From CAWDVR01 sp044869805 (lineage in GTDB: Bacteria > Acidobacteriota > Thermoanaerobaculia > Multivoradales > SZUA-115): a DNA stretch of 64,000 bases. Position numbers and translations under genes: made by a program. Location: the NCBI GenBank assembly GCA_044869805.1, contig JBIOXV010000073.1, forward strand, positions 1-64,000, given 5' to 3'. The notes under the pieces are model-generated. The model saw nothing but the letters and a program-made list of their open reading frames with translations, searched no databases and was not told the DNA's origin. Position 1 is the stretch's first letter. The number at the start of each line of letters is the position of its first letter. Shown here piece after piece: positions 54,723-62,994 of this stretch.

Positions 54723-55838
54723 TCAGGGGAGGTCCACGAAGATTTCGGTGCCGTTGAGGCCGACGGCGTTGCGGCGGGCGGTGAAGCGCTGGGTGTGCGA
54801 GCCGTCGCGGCGGATCGAGTGCGCCACCCGCGTCAAGTAATAGGAGCCGCTGAACACTCTCCCGGCGCCGCGCACGTTGACGTAGCCGCCCGGCCGCAGG
54901 ATGCCCACGTCGGCGCCGGTCGTGCCCTCCGCCACCACCGCCCAGCTCGACTCGTTGACGATCGACTGCACCGCCGGCTGCAGCTCGGCCGCGGTGCCGA
55001 GCCCCAGACCCGCCGGGCGCACGATGGGCGGCGGCAAGATGCGGGTGAGCGCCGGTTCCAGGCCGGCCGGCGGCAGGTCGGTCGACACCGGGGCGACGGC
55101 CGGTGCCGGCGCCTTGGTCGCCACGTCGAGGCCGGCGGCGATCGCGGTAGTGGGTCGCGTCATCTCGTAGTGCACCGCGAAGCCGGTGACGTTGGTCTCC
55201 GGCCCGGCGGCGACGTTGAGCACCGCCTGCGCCGGGCCCACCGGCGGCGGCCGGCGCTGGAAGAAACCCTGGTCCAGCCCGGAGAGCGGCTCCGGCTGCA
55301 CGTAGCACTCGAAGCCTTGGCGCCGGGCGAGCTGCTTCAAGAAGCGGATGTCCGTGCCGCGCTGAGTGGTGGTGCCCTCGGGCTCGATCAGCGCCGGTGC
55401 CGTGGGGGTCAGCCGCGGCACCACGGCGTACTGACCGAAGACCGCGGCGGCGATGGCGGAGTCCGGCAAGTTGGGCCAGGGCATCACCTTCTCCTGCAAG
55501 TTCATTAGGAGGGAGACGTCCATCCCCGTTACCTCCAGCACCGAGGTACCAGGCTCCTCGCCGTAGGTCACGCTCTGGCTGGAGACGTAGCCGTTGATCA
55601 GCGCCTCGGGCAGGCCGAAGCCGCCGCCGATGCGGATCGACAGCGGCAGCAGGGGCCGGAAGTAGTCGAACTGCAGCACGCTCCAGTCGCCGATCGCCGT
55701 CTGGCCAGTGGCGAGGCGCAGGCGGAAAGCGCTCGCTTCCTCGGTCGAGCTCTCGACCTCGATCTCCTCCACCGCTTCCACTACGTCCGGTGGCGCGGGC
55801 ACGGGGCCGAAGAGCAGGGTGAAGGCGATCGGCGTCAT
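54723..55838 (-). CDS. GpD-like tail hub protein
   Basis: 371 aa. Late-control-D-type pattern: N-terminal VEEIEVESSTEEASAFRLRL, then YVSSQSVTYGEEPGTSVLEV, QRGTDIRFLKQLARRQGFECYV (RxTDxxFLxxLA equivalents) and a C-terminal GRVFSGSYYLTRVAHSI. With the separate OB spike it forms the hub that connects tube and tip. The Pro/Ala-rich linker (~residues 235-260) is unusual. It follows the LysM gene by 25 bp. Confidence 0.78.
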   Translation of the reverse strand: MTPIAFTLLFGPVPAPPDVVEAVEEIEVESSTEEASAFRLRLATGQTAIGDWSVLQFDYFRPLLPLSIRIGGGFGLPEALINGYVSSQSVTYGEEPGTSVLEVTGMDVSLLMNLQEKVMPWPNLPDSAIAAAVFGQYAVVPRLTPTAPALIEPEGTTTQRGTDIRFLKQLARRQGFECYVQPEPLSGLDQGFFQRRPPPVGPAQAVLNVAAGPETNVTGFAVHYEMTRPTTAIAAGLDVATKAPAPAVAPVSTDLPPAGLEPALTRILPPPIVRPAGLGLGTAAELQPAVQSIVNESSWAVVAEGTTGADVGILRPGGYVNVRGAGRVFSGSYYLTRVAHSIRRDGSHTQRFTARRNAVGLNGTEIFVDLP

Positions 55839-55863
55839 GGCGGTGGCGAGCGCGGGGCCTGGG

Positions 55864-56139
55864 CTACAGCAGCGGCACGTTGAGCTTCCTGCCCTGCTCC
55901 TCGGTCAGCCCCTCGGGCCGGGTGGCGGCGTTGGCGTCCGCCAGCCGCCAGAACTGCTCGGGGTCGCGGTAGAGCGAGTAGGCGATGCGGTCGAGCCGGT
56001 CGCCGCGCTGCACCGTGCGGGTCGCGGCGGAGGGCGGCGAAGGGAGCTTGCGCAGCCGCTTGTAGGGGACCTCGCGGCCGGAGGCGTCCTGGTGGATGGC
56101 GTCCGGCACCGTCTCGTAGCGGCTTCCCTTGTTGAACAT
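55864..56139 (-). CDS. LysM-domain protein of the CIS tube/baseplate
   Basis: 91 aa. RTVQRGDRLDRIAYSLYRDPEQFWRLADAN (read in two parts: RTVQRGDRLDRIAYSLY and EQFWRLADAN) is a LysM fold; the C-terminus NVPLL is its last strand. In phage P2 and Afp-type systems a LysM part is attached to a tube-terminal or tape-like protein; here it is a separate short gene 20 bp after the CIS tube protein. The N-terminal ~40 residues are unassigned. Confidence 0.78.
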   Translation of the reverse strand: MFNKGSRYETVPDAIHQDASGREVPYKRLRKLPSPPSAATRTVQRGDRLDRIAYSLYRDPEQFWRLADANAATRPEGLTEEQGRKLNVPLL

Positions 56140-56159
56140 CGGCTTCCTCCCGTCGCGGC

Positions 56160-56825
56160 CTAGAACGAGATCTGGCCGCCGATCGCGACCGCGGAGTTGA
56201 AGAGGTTGCTGCGCGCCAGCACCTCCTTCGCCACCTGGTTGACGATCGCCAGCGTGTCGAAGGGCGGTCCCGCCTGGCGCAGCTCGGGGATGGTCAAGGC
56301 GCGGAGCGAGAGCGTCACCTCGGCGCGGATCGGGTTGAGCAGCGTGTCGAAAGCCTGCTCGGCGATCGAGATCGACGCCAGGCGCACCGGCACCACCCGC
56401 GCCGGCCCCCACACCAGCAGCACCAGCGGCGCGCGCGCCGGGGTCAGGAGCGCGGAGCCGGCGAGCGACAGCACCTTGTTCAGGATCAGGAGGCTCGACG
56501 CGGGGTAGAGCAGCAGCTCGAGCGCGGCGAGCGTGGGATGGAGGCCCACGGCCACCGCCAGCGGGTTCGAACCCGGCTGCTCGAGCTGGTCGGCGGCGTC
56601 GAGCTCCACCTTGAGCGCGAAGGCCTCGAGCGGCGGCAGCGACGGGGCGGTGTCGCCGCCGCCCTGCCGCGGGTCGCGCGAGCCGCCCAGCGCCTGGAAG
56701 GAGCGGCCGACGCTCTCCGGGTTGTACTGGAAGACGATGAGGTTGGTGGGCACCGGCGCCACGGTCTCGAAGACCACCAGCGCGCCCTTCAGGAGCTTGG
56801 GACTGCGAGGGAAGTCCGAGGGCAT
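56160..56825 (-). CDS. CIS tube-associated protein (Afp7/CIS_tube-like)
   Basis: 221 aa from ATG 56825; a longer frame (to 56879) is low-complexity. KLLKGALVVFETVAPVPTNL and IVFQYNPESVGRSF followed by LEAFALKVELDAAD are the beginning of the contractile injection system tube-protein family. PLVLLVWGPARVVPVRLASISIAEQAFD and AEVTLSLRAL follow, again typical. It should connect the inner tube with the spike complex. In several other CIS a LysM domain is fused to its C-terminus; here it is encoded by the next gene. A 111-bp leader separates it from the upstream DUF4157 gene. Confidence 0.8.
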   Translation of the reverse strand: MPSDFPRSPKLLKGALVVFETVAPVPTNLIVFQYNPESVGRSFQALGGSRDPRQGGGDTAPSLPPLEAFALKVELDAADQLEQPGSNPLAVAVGLHPTLAALELLLYPASSLLILNKVLSLAGSALLTPARAPLVLLVWGPARVVPVRLASISIAEQAFDTLLNPIRAEVTLSLRALTIPELRQAGPPFDTLAIVNQVAKEVLARSNLFNSAVAIGGQISF

Positions 56826-56936
56826 CGCGCACCTTTCCCGGCGTCGCGCAGGGCGGGATCGCCCGGCGCACGGCGACACTCGGGCCTGCTGGGAGAGGTA
56901 GGCGGGGGAGGGGAGGGGTTCGTTACAGGATGGCGC

Positions 56937-58154
56937 TCACTTCACCACCGAGCTCGCGCGGACCTTCTTGATCTGATCCGGCGTGAGCTTGTAGCGCTTC
57001 TTGGCGCCCTCCGGAGCGTACATGAGGTTCTCCTGGTCTGGCTGCGAGTGCTCGGCGCCGCTGGCGTCGAGCAGGATATGACCCAACTCGTGCGAGAAGG
57101 AGGCTTCGTCGCCGGTATTGCCTACCGCCGCCGCCAAGACGCCGACTCCGGCGTAAGGTGGGAACGCCTCTCCACGGTTGCCCAGGCTCAGTGACTCGAC
57201 GAAGTACATGGCGACGCCACCCGAGATGGGATTCACCTTGAGCAGGTTCTGCTCTTCGGCGGTGGGCTTCTTGACGTCTGTGAACTCCTCGAGCACCAGG
57301 TCGCCGCCCAGGGTCGCTTTCGTCTTCGTCTCGTCGAGCGGCGGGTTCTCCTTGCCTTTGACCTCCACGTTGGCCTGGTTGTAGACCTTCTTGTTGGCGT
57401 AGTCGAGGCACTTGGCGGTGTCCCCGGTGCTGCCGTGGAGCTTGGTGATGCCGAGCGAGACCGACTTCTTGGCGGTGTTGTCGGTCTTCTTGCCGTCGCA
57501 GCGCGACAGACGCAGGCCCGAGCGCTGCCTGGGCGGGTCGACCGGCGAGATGGCGCCGCCGCTCCACAGCGAGGAGACCGCGTTGCCCGCCGCCACCTCC
57601 GCGTCCTCCTCCATGGCGGTGGTGCTGCCGGTGGGGCCGTCCTTCGGCGCGCCGCCAGGGTCTTCGCGCTGCTGCAGCACGTGCGCCAGCTCGTGGGCGA
57701 TGACCGCGTCGCCCACCACCGTGCCCGGCTGGAAGTCGCCGCCGCCCATGGCCACGTGCTCGCCCACGGTGAAGGCGCGGGCGTCGAGGTCGGAGGCGAG
57801 GAGCGCGGCCGTGGCGTCGTCGTGCAGGCGGACCTCGGAGAAGTCCTCGCCGAAGGCCGCCTCCATGCGGTGGCGCACCTCGGCGGGCAGGGCCTCTCCT
57901 TCTCCTAGCTGAGCGAGCAGGGCCTGCGGGTCGTCGCTCGACGGCGGCGCGGTCGCGGCCTCGGGCGTGGCCGCCGCCGCCGCGGCGTCGTCCTTCGGGC
58001 CCCGCGCCTGGCGCTGGAACGCCTGGTTGCCCAGGGCCCCTGCGACGTCGAGCGCCTTGGACGGGCCGTCGGACGCGGCGGGCGTGCGGCTCGGCCGAGG
58101 GGCCGCGTCTCGCTTGGGTGTGGGCCCACGAGTTTCGTGCGAGTGAGTTTTCAC
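56937..58154 (-). CDS. DUF4157 protein A, candidate CIS cargo with second metalloprotease-like motif
   Basis: 405 aa. The start is GTG 58154, overlapping the upstream stop (GTGA). N-terminus basic/disordered, then LGNQAFQRQARG (41-52). DUF4157: FGEDFSEVRLHDDATAALLA, AFTVGEHVAMG, and HELAHVLQQRE with His154-Glu155-His158. The junction SGLRLSRCDG is at 212-221. The C-terminal ~180 residues contain KLHGSTGDTAKCLDYANKKVY and a second HExxH (His355, Glu356, His359: SFSHELGHILLD), a downstream His369 and NLMY (Met378), a metzincin-like layout though with a longer-than-usual His spacing. DUF4157 proteins are common in CIS loci and include known cargo. I infer a secreted metalloprotease effector; DUF4157's own HExxH may be structural or autoprocessing. 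Confidence 0.8.
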   Translation of the reverse strand: MKTHSHETRGPTPKRDAAPRPSRTPAASDGPSKALDVAGALGNQAFQRQARGPKDDAAAAAATPEAATAPPSSDDPQALLAQLGEGEALPAEVRHRMEAAFGEDFSEVRLHDDATAALLASDLDARAFTVGEHVAMGGGDFQPGTVVGDAVIAHELAHVLQQREDPGGAPKDGPTGSTTAMEEDAEVAAGNAVSSLWSGGAISPVDPPRQRSGLRLSRCDGKKTDNTAKKSVSLGITKLHGSTGDTAKCLDYANKKVYNQANVEVKGKENPPLDETKTKATLGGDLVLEEFTDVKKPTAEEQNLLKVNPISGGVAMYFVESLSLGNRGEAFPPYAGVGVLAAAVGNTGDEASFSHELGHILLDASGAEHSQPDQENLMYAPEGAKKRYKLTPDQIKKVRASSVVK

Positions 58155-59035
58155 GACGGAGCTCTTCTCGCGGTACGGTAGATCAACCCTTGCACGCCAT
58201 AGAGACGCCCGGCGAAACCGTCCTCCGGCCCGAGCCGCAGCCAGCGCCAGTGCTCCTCGGCCAGCGGCGGCTCCCACGGCCGCAGGTAGTCGGCGAGGCG
58301 CGAGGTTCGGGTGGCAACCCAGAAGCCGCGCGTGGTCAGGCGGCCCTGCTCTTCGTCGAGCCAGCCCACGTACACCGTGTCCGCCAGGTAGACGACGGCC
58401 CCGGGTGTGCCGAGCGCGGCCAGGTGCTCGATCCAGCCGTCCTCGAGCCGGCGGGCGAAGGCCCAGGCTGCGTCTCGCCAGCCGCTGTCGGCCGCGAGCC
58501 TCGCTGCCTGCCGCGGGAAGCGGTGCAGGAAGGCCCTCTCGACGCCGCCGCGCACCGCGCCCTGGAGCTGGGTGAGGAGCAACGAGCAGATCACCAGGCC
58601 GTAGGGCTCGCCGTGCGGCGGCCGCCAGAAGGCCGGTGTGGCACCCGAGAGCAGCCGCGCCAGCGCCCGCAGGCAATCGTCCTCCCCGGCCGCTTCGCGC
58701 GCGAGTGCTTCGGCCCGCCGTGCCAGCGGGGCCACCAGGCCTGTGAGGTCCGCGGGGACAAAGGCCGCGGCGGCCCCCAACCGACGCGCACTCGGCCGGC
58801 CCGTACTCATCCGGACCTGGGCCGCCCAGCGGCGTTTCGCCTTCGCGAGCCGCTCGACGTCGAGGTCCACGAAGTCTACCTGCTGGCAACCCTGCGCCAG
58901 CGACGGCAGCGGGAGCTCGCCGCAGGCGCCGCAGCCGAGCACCACGGCGCGCGCTCGCGGTGCGAGCGCCAGCGCCCTGGCGATCAGCTCGTGGCTGGCG
59001 CGGATGTGGGCGGCGGTGGCCTTTGCTGGCGACAC
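58151..59035 (-). CDS. Methyltransferase-like protein coupled to DUF4157 protein A
   Basis: 294 aa. ARAVVLGCGACGELPLPSLA is a motif-I-like glycine loop and QVDFVDLDVERLAKAK supplies the acidic residue. YGLVICSLLLTQLQGAV fits motif IV. GFWVATRTSRLADYLRPW is unassigned. It is a class I SAM-binding fold by motif; whether it methylates anything is unknown. Position directly before and overlapping the DUF4157 A gene suggests a role in its production or modification. Confidence 0.6.
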   Translation of the reverse strand: MSPAKATAAHIRASHELIARALALAPRARAVVLGCGACGELPLPSLAQGCQQVDFVDLDVERLAKAKRRWAAQVRMSTGRPSARRLGAAAAFVPADLTGLVAPLARRAEALAREAAGEDDCLRALARLLSGATPAFWRPPHGEPYGLVICSLLLTQLQGAVRGGVERAFLHRFPRQAARLAADSGWRDAAWAFARRLEDGWIEHLAALGTPGAVVYLADTVYVGWLDEEQGRLTTRGFWVATRTSRLADYLRPWEPPLAEEHWRWLRLGPEDGFAGRLYGVQGLIYRTARRAPS

Positions 59036-59060
59036 GGTGCCTCGCGAGCAGCAGCCGTTC

Positions 59061-59960
59061 TCAGGCGACCTCGAGCCAGGCGTCGTTCGATTCCAGCCGG
59101 CCGACGACGGTGCGGGGGGGCCAGCTCATCGGCTGCGCGAGGAGCACTCCGAGCTTGCCCACGGCTCGCCGGCGCACGATGTAGTCGAGGCGGACGCGGA
59201 CCCGACCCGCGCCGGCGAGGCCGGGGATGAGCGGCAGGCGGAGCGCCAGGGATATCGACCCTCCGGCCGGAAGGTCGAGAAAGGCGTCGTTGTCGTAGAC
59301 CGGCTCCGCCATCGAGCCGGTCCTCGGCGCCCTGGGAAGCAGCCTGCCCTGCCTGTCCGTCACGGTGAAGAGATAGGCCGGGTTGACCCAGCCATCGAAG
59401 GAGTCCTGCTGCGGACGCAGGATCACGACGGGCTCCGAGGAAGCGCTCTCGAACCGCGCCTCGACCCCGATCGGGTACGGGACGGCAGGGGCCGGCTGAG
59501 GGGCTCGAAGGCTCAGGGCGAGCTCCCCGGCGGATGGCTCCGTCTCGACCTCGGTGAGCTGAAAACTGACCGCGTTGCTCTCGACGAGCTGCCCTCGTGG
59601 GTCTTGGAGCGTGAGCCAGAAGCGGTAGCGCCCAGGCTGTCGCAGGTCGGCGAACCGTGAGAGGGGAAGGATTCGATGCTCGTCTTTCCCGGCCTCGACC
59701 TCGAGGCCCAACTCCGGCGCCGCTTCGGCGGTGAGCCGGTACGGGGCCAGGAGATCGCGGCCGTCTGGCGCCAGCAAGTGCGCGCCACCGGACGCCGCGA
59801 ATGCCAGCCTCTCCTCCGAGAAGATGAACCAGGGGAACCGCAGCCGCTCGCCCGTGCGGTTGCGGATCACCAGCCGCGGCCGCACCGCCTGGCCCAGGCT
59901 GAAGACCTCGCGGTCGAGGGAGAGGTAGAGCTCGAATGAGCCGGGGCCAGGGGTCGCCAT
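59061..59960 (-). CDS. Beta-sandwich protein of unknown function
   Basis: 299 aa. It has repeated beta segments (FELYLSLDREVFSLGQAVRP, RLVIRNRTGERLRFPW, YRFWLTLQDPRGQLVESNAV, ISLALRLPLIPG) as in Ig/FN3-like or bacterial Ig repeats. No signal peptide. It starts 6 bp after DUF4157 protein B's stop. Its place directly after a candidate cargo gene would suit an immunity protein or chaperone; the sequence does not decide this. Product not recognised. Confidence 0.6.
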   Translation of the reverse strand: MATPGPGSFELYLSLDREVFSLGQAVRPRLVIRNRTGERLRFPWFIFSEERLAFAASGGAHLLAPDGRDLLAPYRLTAEAAPELGLEVEAGKDEHRILPLSRFADLRQPGRYRFWLTLQDPRGQLVESNAVSFQLTEVETEPSAGELALSLRAPQPAPAVPYPIGVEARFESASSEPVVILRPQQDSFDGWVNPAYLFTVTDRQGRLLPRAPRTGSMAEPVYDNDAFLDLPAGGSISLALRLPLIPGLAGAGRVRVRLDYIVRRRAVGKLGVLLAQPMSWPPRTVVGRLESNDAWLEVA

Positions 59961-59966
59961 CCGCGA

Positions 59967-61193
59967 TCACTTCACGAACTTGCTCGCCAGGATCTTGGTC
60001 TTCTGATCGTCCGTCAGCTTGTGCTTGCCGGCGGCCTTCGAGCCGAACATCAGGTAGGTGTCATCGGGCACGTCGTGCCCGCCATCGTCGAGCAGAATGT
60101 GGCCGAGCTCGTGAGAGAAGGTCGGCTCGTTGCCGTCGTTGCTGATCACCAGACCCACGAAAGCGTGGCCATGGGCCGGCCGGAACTGCTCGCCGGTGCT
60201 GCCGGCGGAGAGCCCTTTCACGAAGTAGGCGGTGATCTCGTCCGTCGCCTGGTTGACCTTGAACAGCTTCTTCTCCTCCTCGGTGGGCGCCTTGGGATCG
60301 CTGAACTCCTCCAGGATGAAGTCGTCGCCGAGGATGGGCCGGGCCTGCTCGGCGTCTTCCAGGTTCTCCTCCTTGCCCTTCTTTACCTCGACGTTGACCT
60401 GGTTGTAGACCTTGGTGTTGGCGTAGTCGAACCCCGCGTCGATATCGTAGGTGCTGCCGTGCAGCTTGGAGCGCTTCACGGTCACGGACTTCTTGGCCGG
60501 CGGCGCCGGTTTCGGCTTGCCGCCGTCGCAGCGCGACAGGCGCAGGCCGGACCGCCCGCTGGGCTTGTCCACCGGGGTGATGCCGGTGGTAGCGCCCTGG
60601 GCGCCGGTCCACAGCGCGGCCGTGGCCGAGGCCGCGGCCTGATCGGCGTCGTGCTCGAGGAAGCCGCTGCCGGCCGCGTCCTCCTTCTCCGCGTCGGGCG
60701 CCCCCTCGCGCTGCTGCATCACGTGCGCCAGCTCGTGGGCCAGCACCGCATCGCCCACCGCGGTGCCGGGCTTCAGGTCGCTGCTGCCCATGGCCACGTG
60801 CTCGCCGACGGTGAAGGCGCGGGCGTCGAAGTCCGACGCCAGGAGCGCGGCGGTGGCGTCGTCGTGCAGGCGCACGCCGGAGAAGTCCTCGCCGAAGACC
60901 GCCTCCATGCGGCGGCGCGCCTCGGAGTCGAGCGGTTTACCCTCGCCCAGGCGGGTGAGGATCGCTGCCGGGTCGTCCCGGGTGGGCGGCGCCGGCTCCG
61001 CCGCGGCGGATGCCCCTCCCGGCCCTTCCTTGGACCCGCGCCCGTGACGCTGGAAGGCCTGATTGCCCAGATTTCCGGCGACGCGCAGCGCTTTGTCCGG
61101 CGCCTCGGCCTGTGGCGCCGGCCTCGCCGGCCGGGCAGCCTCGGCGCGCTGGGCGCCCGGCCCGCGGCTGCGCTCTCTCGACCCGGATCTCAT
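59967..61193 (-). CDS. DUF4157 protein B, candidate CIS cargo with second metalloprotease-like motif
   Basis: 408 aa from ATG 61193, overlapping the Lgt-like stop by 4 bp. Same layout as protein A: basic Arg/Pro-rich N-terminus, LGNQAFQRHGRG, DUF4157 with RLHDDATAALLASDFDARAF and HELAHVMQQRE (His153-Glu154-His157), junction SGLRLSRCDG (215-224), then KLHGSTYDIDAGFDYANTKVY. Second HExxH at His361-Glu362-His365 (TFSHELGHILLDDGGHD), His373, and YLMFG with Met382. Sequence identity to A is very high in the DUF4157 portion and lower in the C-terminal portion. Cargo status and protease activity are inferences. Confidence 0.82.
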   Translation of the reverse strand: MRSGSRERSRGPGAQRAEAARPARPAPQAEAPDKALRVAGNLGNQAFQRHGRGSKEGPGGASAAAEPAPPTRDDPAAILTRLGEGKPLDSEARRRMEAVFGEDFSGVRLHDDATAALLASDFDARAFTVGEHVAMGSSDLKPGTAVGDAVLAHELAHVMQQREGAPDAEKEDAAGSGFLEHDADQAAASATAALWTGAQGATTGITPVDKPSGRSGLRLSRCDGGKPKPAPPAKKSVTVKRSKLHGSTYDIDAGFDYANTKVYNQVNVEVKKGKEENLEDAEQARPILGDDFILEEFSDPKAPTEEEKKLFKVNQATDEITAYFVKGLSAGSTGEQFRPAHGHAFVGLVISNDGNEPTFSHELGHILLDDGGHDVPDDTYLMFGSKAAGKHKLTDDQKTKILASKFVK

Positions 61194-62350
61194 GGGCTTC
61201 CTCCTGGAGGGCTGGATACCGGCAGGATCAGATGGACTACGCCGCTCGCGCCGGCAACCACCTGAACCGGCGCCTCTGCGCCCCGCAGCCGGGCGAGGAG
61301 CCGGCCGAGAGCGGAGACGGAGCGCGGCGGCAGGGGCTCGCCGGGCGAGGAGAAGGCCAGCACTTCGCGCTCGCCGTCGGGCTGCTGCAGGCGGCTCGCC
61401 GAGAGCTGGAGGCCGAGCGCGGTCTCGCCGACCGCCACCGCGCCGTCGCTGCCGGCCTGCTCGCTCGCCGCCTGCGCCAGGGCCGCAAGCTCGCCGATGT
61501 GGCGGGCGCGGAAGAGAGCGCGCTGCCGGTTCTCGCCCAGGCCGACGAAGACCATGGCGACGGCCAGCGTCGCGGCAGCGCCCACGTGCCACCAGGAGAG
61601 CGGTAGCAAACCAGCCAGCTCCGCCGCGGCGGTGGCGGTCATCAGCCCCAGCGTCGTCCACTGCGCTTCCGAGAAGCCACGCAGGTAGGGCCGCGCCGCG
61701 TCGCCGCGGAAGAGCTCGAAGGAGAACCGCGCCAGGCCGTAGGCGATCGAGTAGAAAGCGAGCGCCGAGCCCGGTGCCGCGCCGTAGAGCACCATCGCCG
61801 TGCCGGCGGCCACCGTGGCGAGGACGAAGAGCGACTCCACGAGCTGGATGGGGAAGAGCCGCACGCCCACCAAGTGGCGGGCGAACCCGGCCGCGGCGTG
61901 GTCGTGGCCGTAGCACACGCCCCAGGAGCTCGGCCGGCCGTGGCAGCAGCCCACCATCAGGCAGCCGACGCGGCCGCAGGCCAGGAACAGCCCCAGGCCC
62001 ATGAACACCGCGTCGAGGTAGGGCAGCAGCGGCACGCCCAGCACCCACAGCGTGAGCGCCGACACCGCCACCACCGCGACCTCGTGGTGGTAGTAGACGA
62101 TGTTCTCCTCGCCGGTCGCGATCTTCATCGCCATGACGAGGGTGAGAAAGGTGGCGATCGAGCCCAAGGCGATCACGCCGGTGACCCAGAGCGGGAGCTG
62201 CTGGTGCGCGGTGAGGACGAAGGCGAGCGAGATGCCGGTCACCCAGCCGACGATGCCGCAGAGGTGGAAAGAGCTCAAGCGCCTTCCGCGAACCGTAACG
62301 GAAGGAGTGATGAGCTTCGTTGCCAGGTGAAGGCGCTCTCTGGGGTTCAT
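61190..62350 (-). CDS. Lgt-like (prolipoprotein diacylglyceryl transferase fold) membrane protein with C-terminal cytosolic domain
   Basis: 386 aa. Seven or so transmembrane segments (FHLCGIVGWVTGISLAFVL, YLDAVFMGLGLFLAC, FVLATVAAGTAMVLY). CGRVGCLMVGCCHGRP and GVRLFPIQLVESLF match the Lgt family layout (GRxGNFxNGE... region), but the usual HGG before it reads YYHHEVA, so activity is uncertain. The C-terminal ~110 residues (FVGLGENRQRALFRA onward) form an extra domain with a beta pattern, ending GGSP. It sits directly before DUF4157 B, overlapping it by 4 bp, and after the 210-aa gene with the same 4-bp overlap. Confidence 0.72.
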   Translation of the reverse strand: MNPRERLHLATKLITPSVTVRGRRLSSFHLCGIVGWVTGISLAFVLTAHQQLPLWVTGVIALGSIATFLTLVMAMKIATGEENIVYYHHEVAVVAVSALTLWVLGVPLLPYLDAVFMGLGLFLACGRVGCLMVGCCHGRPSSWGVCYGHDHAAAGFARHLVGVRLFPIQLVESLFVLATVAAGTAMVLYGAAPGSALAFYSIAYGLARFSFELFRGDAARPYLRGFSEAQWTTLGLMTATAAAELAGLLPLSWWHVGAAATLAVAMVFVGLGENRQRALFRARHIGELAALAQAASEQAGSDGAVAVGETALGLQLSASRLQQPDGEREVLAFSSPGEPLPPRSVSALGRLLARLRGAEAPVQVVAGASGVVHLILPVSSPPGGSP

Positions 62351-62979
62351 TGGAAAAGCCCTCTCCTTGAGTCACGTACAGGCTTCAGCGCCTCGAGCGC
62401 TCGTCGTGCCGGGTCACGGAGCAAGGCGCCACCGCACTGCGCGAGGGCCTGGAGGATCGCGACGGCTTCGCCGTCGGCACGTTTCGCGAGTCTGCCCACC
62501 GCGGCAGTGAGGAGCGGTGCATCGCCCGGCGTCAGCCGTGACTCGAGATCGACGAGCAGCGATGCCAGCGGGTGGCCCAGGTCCGCGCTGGGTGCAGCCT
62601 CGCCTCTGCTGAGCCCGACCTTTGCGGCGGTTGAGTCTGCCAGCTCCAGCCGGCCTTCCCGCCCGCGGAGGAAGAGCAGCGCGTGCTCGCCCGTCGAGAA
62701 GTCCGTCATGCTGGAAGGGAACGGCGGGTGGAGGAAATGGACACGGACCTCCGGAGCGCCAGCCGCACCCTTGTAGAGCCGCTGCGGAAACAGGGCTGCG
62801 ACGCGCTCCTCGAAGCTCACCGTTCTGTCGCTCAGCAGATAGTCGGCCACCGCCTCCGTCACCACGCTCCCGACCTCGCCGCGGAGCACGACGTCGGCGC
62901 GCTCGAAGAGGGCGACCGGATCCACCGGGACCGTGACGGTCCCTGGAAACACTCCGGGAAAGACCTTGGACGCAGGCAT
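62347..62979 (-). CDS. Protein of unknown function next to DUF4157 protein C
   Basis: 210 aa. ALFERADVVLRGEVGSVVTE and a later FSTGEHALLFLRGREGRLEL give a strand pattern reminiscent of NTR/TIMP-like OB-fold domains (aD-vv-G-V ... KG ... Ge-alLFL), but the cysteines are missing and this is only a suggestion. The last ~70 residues are helical (PLASLLVDLESRL, GEAVAILQALAQCG). No obvious signal peptide. It begins 15 bp after the stop of protein C, and overlaps the Lgt-like start by 4 bp. Confidence 0.55.
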   Translation of the reverse strand: MPASKVFPGVFPGTVTVPVDPVALFERADVVLRGEVGSVVTEAVADYLLSDRTVSFEERVAALFPQRLYKGAAGAPEVRVHFLHPPFPSSMTDFSTGEHALLFLRGREGRLELADSTAAKVGLSRGEAAPSADLGHPLASLLVDLESRLTPGDAPLLTAAVGRLAKRADGEAVAILQALAQCGGALLRDPARRALEALKPVRDSRRGLFQ

Positions 62980-62994
62980 CTGGATCCCCGTGGC

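Noticed and set aside
56560..56576. tRNA T-arm-like palindrome (CGGGTTCGAACCCG)
   Set aside because: It lies inside the tube-associated protein gene and no acceptor, D or anticodon arms surround it.
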